Below, piece after piece: positions 1 to 9,263 of a DNA stretch of 64,000 nucleotides (position 1 is the stretch's first letter; each line of letters starts with the position of its first letter). Origin of the DNA: Berberis thunbergii (Eukaryota > Streptophyta > Magnoliopsida > Ranunculales > Berberidaceae); contig QNQO01000543.1 of NCBI GenBank assembly GCA_003290165.1, positions 372,001-436,000 of the forward strand, in the 5' to 3' direction. The notes beneath the pieces are model-generated. The model saw only the letters and a list, made by a program, of their open reading frames with translations. It did no database searches and was not told where the DNA came from. Both the position numbers and the translations under genes were made by a program.

Positions 1-842
1 GGTACTGAAGCTAAGTTAACCTCAGAACAGACCAAAGCAAGAAACATACCCTTTTTAGCATGCCAAGCGTGATACTTGGTACATTTCTTCTTTACATGTC
101 CAGGTTTCTTACAAAAGAAACAACCTTCATTGCCTTTTTGTTTCTTTTGTGCTGGACCCTTAGCAGTTTCATTCTCATTCTTTCGTTTTGTGCCCTTATC
201 TTTAAAGGTGCTTGCAAAATGAGCACTTTCCGTTCTGTCTTGCTTCAACTTGTCTTCCTCTTGCACACAGTATGAAATGAGCTCATTAAGAGTCCATTTG
301 TCCTTCTGACAGTTCTAACTGACCTTAAATTGATTGTACTGTGGAGGAAGTGATATCAAAACTAAATGCACGAGTAAGTCCTCAGACAACTCAAGCTTCA
401 GTGCTTTAAGTTTTGAAGCAAGATGAGACATCTCCATGATGTATTCTCTAATGTTCCCTTTGCCTTTGTATTTCAATGAAATCAAGCTAGCTAAAAGCGT
501 GCTTGTTTCAGCCTTATCGTTTTTAGCAAAACACTTTTCAAGTTTAGTAAGGAACTCACTGGCATTGGTCACCCCTGCGGATATTGCACCCCTAAAGGCT
601 TCTGGAATACCTCGCTTGATGAGCATGAGACTCATGCGATTGGAGCGTTCCCACTTCTCAAAGTATTTCCTGGCTTCAGGAGTACTTGCATCTGTAAGAG
701 GAGTGGGTTGCTCAATCCTTAAGGCAAGGTCCAGATCCACACATCCAAGAATGATTAACACGTTCTCTTTCCAGTCCTTGAAGTTTGTCCCATTAAGCAT
801 GAGAATATTATTTACACCAGCAGATATACTAGTAACAGACAT
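1..842 (-). pseudogene. Copia gag (UBN2-type) with one nonsense codon
   Basis: Copia gag polyprotein, which coats element RNA in the virus-like particle. The ATG is at 840-842. An N-terminal segment with NGTNFKDWKENV is followed by the UBN2-like gag core (IREYIMEMSHLASKLKAL, LVLISLPPQY). A TAG at 315-317 sits where related gags have a Tyr codon (FKVSYNCQK-type context). Beyond the stop the same frame continues with a lysine-rich linker and a CCHC zinc knuckle (CFFCKKPGHVKKKC) near 70-115. The frame therefore stays open to the window edge apart from one nonsense codon. The plus-strand ORF over the same bases is a shadow. Confidence 0.85.
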
Positions 843-2183
843 AGTAGTTGTACAGAGAATAAATTACATAAATAACATATTCACATCATTATTCAATTGC
901 ATAAACTTTTAAATTCATACAATAGGTAAATAAAAAACCCATATAAAGATACCTAGCATATAATTGTTATTTAGTCTTTGGACAAAAATATCAATTTGTA
1001 AGTGGTACTCTTCGTACACAACGAAACCGGCCTAATATTATGTCTTTCTTTGGAATGACATAATACAAGCATGGTAAAGTAAACTTTATCACATATTTAA
1101 GACTAGGGATTATCCGGTCAAAACAATCTTCCTTTGTGCCGATTGTTTCACATGGATGTAGCATGCTCACTTATTTAAAATCAATCAATTTTCCTAACAG
1201 TGGTTGCTTTGGCAACCTATTAGTTAAATTGTGTAAAGTTTAAATAAGGAACACCATAGTGATACATGAAACCAAAATTATATTCTATATATAAATTTTG
1301 GAGTATTAACTAAATTATCACCTCAATACAATTAAAACATGGGTCTAAATAAAATGTAGCCAAAACCTAAATAGGTCCCAATAAAACAGGATAAAGCAAA
1401 ATTTTCTAACAGACCCAACAACAACAAACCCAACCAACAGTCAACAGGTCCAACAGTGAACAGTCACCTCGATCAATAATGAACACAATTACAATATAAT
1501 CACGGAATACAAGTACAATGAAACAGTGAATACATATCTATATAGATTCAACAGTGAATATGAATATAATTTCAACATAATCACTGAAATAATGATATCA
1601 CTGTAAATAATGGGTCTATAAATAAGGCTATCATTGTTTCAGTCAATTGTAAACAAGCAATTGTTTACACTAAACAATTATACAAACATCATTATTTCAG
1701 TCCATTGTCGCTAAAGAAGGAAATAATGAAAACATAGGCATAGTTGATTATAATTACTGTAACATCTATATTCATAATCACTGTAACAATGATTCTCATT
1801 GTGAATGTATATCTATTATAAGTCGCATAATCATCACATAATCATCGCATAAGCAGCGCATAACAGTGCATAATAGTGTGATCATAATAGTGCATAATCG
1901 CATATCACTGTTCACTGTAACAGTGAAATTGTTGTTCACTGTTCGTGAATCAATAATGAAATCGCATATCACTGTTCACTGTTCACGAATCAAAATCACT
2001 GTTCGCTGTAACAGTGAAATCATTGTTCACTGTTCATAAATCAATAATGAAATCACATATCACTGTTCACTGTAACAGTGAAATCGCTGCTCACTGTTCA
2101 TGAATCAATAATGAAATTGTTGTTCTATGAAAATAAGGAAAACATTTTCTTCTTTATAGTTTCACATGGAATCAACAGGAGAT
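843..2183 (-). other. Long untranslated leader of the Copia element
   Basis: About 1.34 kb between primer binding site and gag ATG with no coding signal. It is AT-rich and saturated with short words such as CAGTGAA and its complement TTCACTG, densest near the primer binding site. Confidence 0.6.
1905..2125. repeat. Imperfect ~85-bp tandem repeat in Copia leader
   Basis: About two and a half to three degenerate copies of a unit built from CACTGTTCACTG, TAACAGTGAAAT, GTTCACTGTTC and AATCAATAATGAAAT. CACTGTT and AACAGTG are inverted complements, so each unit can form small hairpins. Confidence 0.7.
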
Positions 2184-2195
2184 GCTCTGATACCA
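2184..2195 (-). other. Primer binding site (initiator tRNA-Met)
   Basis: On the minus strand this is TGGTATCAGAGC, complementary to the 3' end of plant initiator tRNA-Met. It lies five bases inside the inner end of the LTR and fixes the element's orientation. Confidence 0.93.
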
Positions 2196-2200
2196 ATTAT

Positions 2201-2640
2201 TGTATTTAAACCAGAAACTTACGACTCTAGTTGATTCAATGGAAACAAGAAGAATAGAAACATACCTTGATCCATAGCGATTTCCCCTTTGATTGTGATG
2301 AGTTTGGATCTTTTGATTGATTCAAGTGTTCCCTTAAATTCTATGTTGAGAGGATACAGAAGACAATGCCAAAAGTTATCTCTTTTCACGCACAACGCTC
2401 AATCGGGGACCAAACCATATTTATAATGCTCATAAGTCATAACTCTTCAACTTACGGGCTGTGAATTTTCAATTCTGCCCCTCATTGAATTAGAAATTAC
2501 ATCCTTATTTACACCATGTTATTTATTAATATCTTATAGTCCAACACCCTATTAGATCACATATTAGATGGACTACACTTTAAGATAGCAATACACATTA
2601 TATTACATATGTGTGCCCACTTTATTGGATTTGTCCAACA
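2201..2640 (-). repeat. 5' LTR of Copia element (440 bp)
   Basis: Minus strand begins TGTTGGACAAATCC and ends TTTAAATACA, the TG...CA ends of an LTR, next to the primer binding site. The partner LTR is outside the window, so LTR identity cannot be measured. Confidence 0.8.
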
Positions 2641-3564
2641 CTTACAAAATTCAATGCACATCCACAAATCAAGAACAAGTCGTTCTGCTTCTGCTACAGT
2701 GTGATCAATCGTTGCAGCCAGAGCTTTAACTCTTTCTCAGTTTCTATCTAGATTAGTATCTATATGTAACTCTATTCCGCAAGTCTAAGGCACGGGTGAT
2801 TTACCCCAGTCTTGTTGCTCGACCATAAACTCGTTAAATTTCTTAGCCCGTTCCCTCATTCTTGAAACTATCTCGTCAGACCGTTCATGTATGTGCTTGG
2901 GAAGATAAACCTCCAAGTAATCAAACCAGTCTACTAATGTCATCTTCTCCAAATCTATACTGTTGGTGCCATTTCCAGCATTTGCATTATCCGGATTCAT
3001 ATTGACATTGGATTCATCACAAGTTTCTTTCTGCAAATTTGATGTTCCTAGCACTGCATGGGCCTCGGAAACTAGAACTCTATGACATTCAAAAGCCTTT
3101 CCAACTACTTCTTTCGACTCCTCTTCAACAAAACCTGCATTATGTGGTTCCTGGCAACTTTCTTGATTGAGATCTGATGGTTCATAGATTCTTGGAAGAG
3201 TTGCAACCTCAGAAACGACATGTTCGTCCTCAGAATTCCTACCCCTCTTCGAAACTGCTCTTCGTGTTCTCTTTTGTTTCACAGGTGCCACATCATCCAC
3301 ATCCTTATACGACTCCAAATCCTCATGAACTTCCACCTTTGTAAACCTAGTCGCTCTTGTACCTCTTCGCCGAGGTCTATTCACTGCAACAGAGCCAACA
3401 TTCACTTCTTCCCCACGACTTTCTTTTTTCCCCAAATTTGAGCTTTCACCAACAATCCCAACCTTCTCAGTCTCAAAAACCTCCAAAGATTGCAACTTAG
3501 TGGCCGCCCTACGAGGCCTATTCACTACAAGAGAACGCACACCCTCTTCGACCTCCAAATTTGA

Positions 3565-3832
3565 TGTGAGACCCTTGTGTGGGCGGACTTGAGGGGGAGG
3601 GTGAGGGTGAGGGTTGGAGCCCAATAGGCCCAACAGGCCCGTGGATCCCAAGAGGAGTTGGGCGAGCTACCAAGGGGAAACATAGTCCCACATCGCCTGG
3701 GTAGGGGAGGTTGATGATCTTTATATGTGCAGGGTCATCTCCCCATTGTATAGAGGCCTTTTAAAGCCGTGCGGGCCGGATGGTAGCCCAAAGCGGACAG
3801 TATCTGTACAGTGCGGGAGGCGGGTCGTCACA
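3565..3832 (+). repeat. TRIM left LTR
   Basis: 268 bp, starts TGTGAGACCC and ends CGTCACA. Contains a TATA-like TTTATATG near 3720. Confidence 0.93.
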
Positions 3833-3949
3833 GTTTGGTATCAGAGCCTGACCCAGCCGGAAGTGTGCCACGTGGAGGTGGGCCCTCGGGCAACGTGGAC
3901 GTTGTGCCTGTGTGGCCAACGAGGACGTTGGGCCTTAAGGGGGGTGGAC

Positions 3950-4217
3950 TGTGAGACCCTTGTGTGGGCGGACTTGAGGGGAAGGGTGAGGGTGAGGGTT
4001 GGAGCCCAATAGGCCCAACAGGCCCGTGGATCCCAAGAGGAGTTGGGCGAGCTACCAAGGGGAAACATAGTCCCACATCGCCTGGGTAGGGGAGGTTGAT
4101 GATCTTTATATGTGCAGGGTCATCTCCCCATTGTATAGAGGCCTTTTAAAGCCGTGCGGGCCGGATGGTAGCCCAAAGCGGACAGTATCTGTACAGTGCG
4201 GGAGGCGGGTCGTCACA
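3950..4217 (+). repeat. TRIM right LTR
   Basis: 268 bp, nearly identical to the left LTR. On the opposite strand it supplies the premature stop for the FHA reading frame. Confidence 0.93.
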
Positions 4218-4783
4218 TTTGATTTTTCATTAACACTCAAAACCTTCTGAGCTTTCCTAGTTGCTCTTCGGAACCGATTCACTGCAATCCCACCCGCATT
4301 CTCTTGTTCCTCAACACCCTCTATCTCACTCACACTCTGAACCACAAAATCCGAAACCAAATCGGGTTTAGCAGACTTGGAGCTTGTTACAACCCTAGTA
4401 CTCCCCCTACCCACTGCTCTACGTCTGGGGTTTCTCCTCAATTGATCGACTTCTTCTTCTCCTCCTCCAAAACTTACTCTAATAGAAGTGAATTCCCCAA
4501 TTTCGATCACATCCCCATCTCTCAAACCAAGAGGCTCCATCCCTTCAATCTGGGTCTCGTTTAATACTGTCCCATTTGATGTGTCGAGGTCCAAAAGAAG
4601 CCATTTTGGGTCCTTGAACTTGATCAACAAATGCTTTGAAGAGATCCTAGAGTCCCTGATTGTAAAGTTATTACCTCTGACCACTCGGCCGATTCGGATG
4701 GTAGATTGGGGTTTGCATTCTAGGGTTTCTCCCTGCTGAGGACCCTTCTCTACTCTCAATTTCAACATTGGTGCTTCTTCCAT

Positions 4784-5199
4784 TTCTTCTCACTTTTCCT
4801 AAACTAAGGTGGCGTTTGTTTTTTTTAATTGATTACTTGTGAACGATTTTCTAACTAATGTTTATTTATTTATTTCTCCCATTCAAGAAAATATATATAT
4901 ATATATATACTTGCTATCTCAAACCACCCATTTAAATCACTATTCATTTTATTCCTCCATCACCATCTTTTATCAACAACAACAATAGTATGGAAGGGGT
5001 AGCAAGAAAGGGGGGGATTGATTGTGAGGGATGGTGAGAGATGACAGATAACGACAAAAGATAGAGAAGATGGAGCCACAACAGCCACTGTCGCCCATTC
5101 TCCATTTTCTTATTCTCCTTTCCCTCTCCATATTCTTCTTCTCTTTCCCTTCTACATCTTTTTCTTTTCCTTCCCCTCTTCCAATTCATATGGGTCTCC
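4784..5199. other. FHA upstream region
   Basis: Holds the presumed 5' flank of the FHA gene, an AT microsatellite near 4891-4909, and a purine-rich then pyrimidine-rich stretch (4995-5190). No convincing gene; the ORF on the minus strand here is low complexity. Confidence 0.5.
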
Positions 5200-5460
5200 A
5201 TCGTCTGCAGATTCGACATTCCAAGGACACTAGCCATTGATAATGGAACCCAATTTGAAGGCAGAAAGGTTGAAAAGCTATGTGAAGATCTTGCGTCAGC
5301 CACCACTTCTCCTCGCTAGGGCGCCCACAGTTCAAAGGCCAGGCAGAAGTTACCAATAGACAATCTTGGAAGCATGTACTCTATTACGGGCGATGGGGTG
5401 CAACTCACTTCGATCCAATGACACGCCCTCTTCGCCAAGGATGTTGTCACAGTCCTGAGG
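5200..5460 (+). pseudogene. Gypsy integrase fragment
   Basis: Translates to the integrase catalytic-core tail: RFDIPRTLAIDNGTQFEGRK (the second Asp of DD35E sits in IDNGTQF), then, after a frameshift near 5300, PQFKGQAEVTNR, which contains the conserved GQAE glutamate region. Too short and frameshifted to be active. Confidence 0.8.
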
Positions 5461-5467
5461 GGACCAT

Positions 5468-6700
5468 TTAGGGATTTTCACTCTGCAGCTGAGGCCTCTT
5501 CATCTGAAGGCTCAACCCGATGCCCAATATTGGAGTCTGAGGGCGGAAGAGAAGGAAAAGATCTACTCCCCAGAGCGATAGCTTTAGTAGAATGGGGAGC
5601 ATCAGTAGATTCGGTGGCAAGATCCATATCCGAGTACCCGACAAGATCCATATCTGAGGACCCAACAAGATGGGAAGCTTCGACATCACCTAGACCCGCT
5701 AGCTCCTAATGATCCCTTATAGGTCAATGGCAGGGGCAGGAGGCTCAAACACGATACCCTGCTCTCCCAGAACCATCTCTCGAGCGGACTGGGTAAGTCC
5801 AGACTCCGTGATGATCACCTCCTTCTCCAGTGGAATCAGTGGATGAGAAGAGGAAGCAGTCTAGCGACTGGCTCGCTTCCTCTTGGGCTGATTAATGGCT
5901 CGCAAGTCTGCCTCCAACTCAGCTCGCCTCATAGGGCTAGGCATCGTCAGCTTTCTCTTATGTGAACGACTACTGTCGGCCTCTTTCAGCAACGACCTGA
6001 ACATAGTAGGAGCTATATGAAAGTTCTCGAACAACCTGCTCCACACAATGTTGCTCAAAACCATAACCTCTTCGATGGTCATAAAAGAAAGTTCATCGAA
6101 TGTTTTCTTTATCGATTCCTCCTCCTTAATGAGAGTTGGAGCCACAAATTTCCTTGCAAAGAATAATAAAATGACAATTCAATATGCATAATGATTAGAC
6201 AAGGAAAAGGGGGAGGAATATTATGTTTACTGTGATCAAATTTGAAGTATATGACAAGCGGACGCCCCTCCAACTTAGAAGAGTCTAAAGAAGCTAGAAA
6301 ACAATAATTTTGCTAGAACTTGAAGTCATTCGATAGTGGACCTAAACAATTTGGCATACTCAACTAACAGACCCCATGAACATTTAGCCAAGGGGAAGTC
6401 AATAAATGGGTCATCTGCGGGGTTAACCAAATGCCATCATCCTTCGCCCTGATAAAGACATCAATCAAAGTCCTGAACCCGTTCGGTACCATCTGAGGGG
6501 AAGAATGCGAAGATACGCCAGGAAGCGCAAATATCTTTCAGAATTGGAAATTGGAGCCCGGATTGAAACATGCCTTGATGCAAGGTGATGAACCTTTGCG
6601 GAAGCGTTAACGGGTTTTGTTCAGTGCCCAAGGGGGTAAATTCCAAGTCTTTAGGAATCTGATATTGATCCCAGAGTTTAACTAGATTAGATATTCACTA
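5468..6700 (-). pseudogene. Antisense accessory ORF of Tat-type Gypsy
   Basis: Degenerate minus-strand coding relic. The upstream part (about 6480-6240) reads with frameshifts as IDVFIRAKDDGIWLTPQM ... NCLGPLSNDFKF ... YCFLASLDSSKLEGRPLVI. A related arrangement on the plus strand near 57990-58160 reads IAILIKAKEDGLHLSTKM ... CLGEPLDDFKNW ... CFFASVDS, so both come from the same family. The downstream open piece (6145-5861) has an acidic then Lys/Arg-rich composition ending RKRASR. The function of this protein family is unknown to me. Confidence 0.55.
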
Positions 6701-7039
6701 ACCTTCCTGTCACGAAAAAACTCAAGGCAAGTATAGGACAACTTGACATTGTCCGCCATGAAAGAAATTGCGAACTTTTGAATGCACTTGTGAAACTAGA
6801 AGCAAGAATGCAGAAGCAAAAAAACAAAAAAGGAGTTTAAAAAAAAACTATATAAATAAATAAATTCTCCTCTACAGAAATGGCAACTTATATAGAGCCA
6901 GGAATTTGCGCCCCTTTTTCGAGCAGTCGAATACTTATTTAATGATGTGCGCTGCTCAAGATGCCATTTTGGGCTCAATCATCACGATTGTATAGTTCTC
7001 ATTGAAGTGATTTAATGGATTGACATGATGGCCTAATGA

Positions 7040-7640
7040 TACACCAAACCGTCATTTTATCTGCGCCGTACACGTGTCATGATAATCTCGTTGGCAAAAC
7101 AAAGCGGTCATGATTGCCCACTCAATCTGGCAGAACCCAGACAACACTAAGCCCATATTGGAAGGGTCTAGGAGGATGGACCCCAAATTACAACACCCTA
7201 TTAAGCCCACACGTGACTTGGTCAAGCCCAATACCTGCAAGGCCTAATTAGGCAAGTATCTGGGGTATCGACTTAAGATGGGCAAAACCAGCAATACATT
7301 GGTTCCGAATATAAAACAAATACCGAAGTATAAGTCGTGCATGGACAATACTCCAAAAGGGAAGTCTCTCCCGCAGATCTAAGAGCACAAGTCGTGTAGG
7401 AAACTCTCCTACATGGACAACTCCTAACAAGGACTCTTGCACTATAAATAAGACACATGGTTGATGAATAAAGGTACGCTACAAAACCCAATTTACAACT
7501 TTAAACTTTTCTCAAGCCTTGTCTGACTTTAGCATCGGAGTGTCATCAACCGCCACAATGGTGGCCCTTGGCTGACGAGTGTTCCTTGCGCAGGTCAAGG
7601 TCAAGGAGAACATGATTCAACTGCATCATCATCTATTGGG
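7040..7640 (+). repeat. Probable 3' LTR of Tat-type Gypsy
   Basis: Non-coding with an LTR-type promoter: TATAAATA at 7443-7450, then about 100 bases later AGCATCGGAGTGTCATCAAC, a motif typical of Tat/Athila LTR 3' ends. The exact borders and the second LTR are not visible. Confidence 0.5.
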
Positions 7641-9190
7641 ACTTTATTTAGTTCATGCTAATGAGAATGGGGCTTGGTTCTAAGTGAAAGGAAAATGGAT
7701 TGATATCTTGCTCAAGACTACAAACTTTTATAAAGATCAATGGATCTTCTTAGTGTTTCTTCAAAGCTTTAAGAGGAATTAGATAGGGGAGATCCTTTTT
7801 TCTCCCCTCATCTTATCTTTGGTGGTTAAATCTCTTACTCAGCCATTCAGGCGTGACAATCTATTTGTGGGGAGGCCAATACCACAGTCCAACAGCTGAA
7901 AATTTTCTTCAAATGACCTCTAAATGGCATGGTTGCTCCATAAAAGGTGTTTGGTTATGGAAGAAGGTTTTGCTAACCGACATGTGGACAAAAAGGTACA
8001 ACTAAACATTCAACAAACTCAGAGAGAACACTAAGGCATTTGCAAGGGGCATCAAAGCTTTTGTATGCCATTGGGGTAACATATGGGGAACCATGTTTGA
8101 TTGGAATAGTTTGTTTTCCTTGTTGCTCTTGGCTTGTTTTCCCTTGTAACTTCCTCCAGTCATTACATTTTCATATTATTAATACGCTTTTTCTAAATGT
8201 CGAGGGAGTAGGCGAGGGAGGGGGTGTGACCCTTCACCCCTTCGAAATGCATGTCTTCGCGAATCTCGAGGGGGGTGAGTGGTAACACTCCCCCCTCGAC
8301 GCCTAGAAGGGCTCTTATTAATATTTGCTTGATTGATTAAAAAGAAATATTGATTGGTTGAGCATCACATAGGATTTAATATCATTGATTTGATTGTTTC
8401 CAATGTGGATTAGACAACTTTTTTTTCTTCTTTATTGTGGTAATGTTCTTGGTTACCCTACTTTGTAAGTGTTACCTACGATGTGACTACAACTCTCCAT
8501 TCAACAAATTGGTTTTTGTACCATTTATGGCACGTTATCTTTTAAGATGTGCCTGCTAGAGATAATGACCTTCTAATACCCTCATAATGAAATGTAAAAT
8601 CGTTCCCATATAAGAATGTTTCATTCTTTAAGTTTTAAGTTTTATTTATTTATTTAAGGAAAAGTAATTTATGAGGCCCACTTTATAATTATAGACCACA
8701 TAAGATCCTAACAATTGAAAAAATCCTAAAAAGACATACTTTTTGTAATTCAAGATTATTAAAAACTACAAACCCAAACCATAACTAAAAGATATGTAAA
8801 AAAAACAAATATACCCATAATTCTAGATATATTCCAATTACATTAGCAGCAAAGGCTAATTGAACTTTCTTTTCCTGAAAAATGACAAACAAAATTTGTA
8901 TTTATTTTATAGCTTGAAACATAAGAATATAATATTTGATGATGAGCGGAGAAAACTAGTTTGGAATACATACTAAATAGTGAGGTAGGTATATATTATT
9001 GGGCAAAAACAACTCGTACAAGCAAGCAAACTGGGTCCATACATTACTGTATGATGATGACAGGTTATGAAGATACATCACTGACAAAGAAAACATCAAT
9101 TAAATTACGTTTTGTCATTTTTGTTTTAATATATGGTCACTTGAATTTGTTCCTCTTTGGAATCTTTAATTTCATTGGTGGTTGTTAGCA
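7641..9190. other. Intergenic DNA upstream of the GGT gene
   Basis: No recognisable gene. A G-rich and C-rich patch (8200-8310) holds CGAGGGGGGTGAG and ACTCCCCCCTCG, nearly inverted copies that may be a transposon remnant. From 8600 it is very AT-rich. Short ORFs at 8040-8285 and 8961-9188 have no recognisable similarity. Confidence 0.5.
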
Positions 9191-9263
9191 AATTGTGACT
9201 TTGCGATTCCATTTACATGAGAAGCCCATCTGAAACTCTGTCTCTTCTTCTTCTTCTCTTCTG

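Larger units (their letters stand above)
1..2640 (-). mobile_element. Copia LTR retrotransposon, 5' part
   Basis: Ty1/Copia element read right to left and cut by the left edge of the window. In element order it shows a 5' LTR (2201-2640, begins TGTTGGACAA, ends AATACA on the minus strand), a tRNA-Met primer binding site (2184-2195), a long leader (843-2183), and gag with a zinc knuckle (1-842). The pol region and 3' LTR lie outside the window. It begins about 145 bases past the stop codon of the FHA gene. Gag has a single visible nonsense codon, so the insertion is fairly recent. Confidence 0.9.
3565..4217 (+). mobile_element. TRIM (terminal-repeat retrotransposon in miniature)
   Basis: A 653-bp non-coding element with two 268-bp LTRs (3565-3832 and 3950-4217, TGTGAGACCC...GTCGTCACA). 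A tRNA-Met primer binding site lies at 3836-3847 (TGGTATCAGAGC) and a polypurine tract (AAGGGGGGTGG) just before the right LTR. The internal part is only 117 bp. The target duplication TTTGA is perfect (3560-3564 and 4218-4222). The LTRs differ at one base that I can see (near 3597), so insertion is very recent. It carries no protein; enzymes must come from another element. Confidence 0.95.
2785..4783 (-). pseudogene. FHA-domain protein gene split by a TRIM element
   Basis: Host gene for an FHA-domain protein, a phosphothreonine-binding module; similar to Arabidopsis At4g14490-type proteins. The start ATG is at 4781-4783. Residues ~10-105 are the FHA domain with IGR, SRISSKH, and LDTSNGT signatures. 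The middle carries repeated basic motifs (VNRPRRAATK, VNRPRRRGTR, VNRFRRATRK), and the C-terminus is a conserved acidic/helical tail (LVDWFDYLEVYLPKH). No intron is visible. A TRIM (3565-4217) with a 5-bp duplication splits the ORF: translation from the ATG now ends in the LTR at 4106 after 225 residues. Without the 658 inserted bases the two halves are in one frame and would encode 446 residues with no other lesion. The downstream half has an in-frame ATG in the LTR (3651), so a C-terminal product is conceivable. Inference: loss of function, or splicing out of the TRIM. Confidence 0.85.
5200..7640 (+). mobile_element. Tat/Grande-type Gypsy element, decayed 3' end
   Basis: Order on the plus strand is integrase C-terminal half (5200-5460), an antisense ORF (about 5468-6700, minus strand), and a 3' LTR (about 7040-7640). 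An antisense ORF between pol and 3' LTR is a known trait of the Tat lineage of Ty3/Gypsy (for example Grande). Gag, protease and RT are absent. Boundaries are approximate. Confidence 0.65.

Noticed and set aside
60..275. Plus-strand ORF of 71 codons
   Set aside because: Antisense to the gag zinc knuckle.
436..912. Plus-strand ORF of 158 codons
   Set aside because: Exact shadow of the Copia gag on the other strand; no protein-like motifs.
3725..4076. ORFs on both strands inside the TRIM
   Set aside because: Open frames of a non-coding GC-rich LTR; TRIMs carry no genes.
4944..5306. Minus-strand ORF of 120 codons
   Set aside because: Low-complexity Arg/Lys/Glu and Leu runs from purine/pyrimidine tracts, overlapping an integrase relic on the plus strand.
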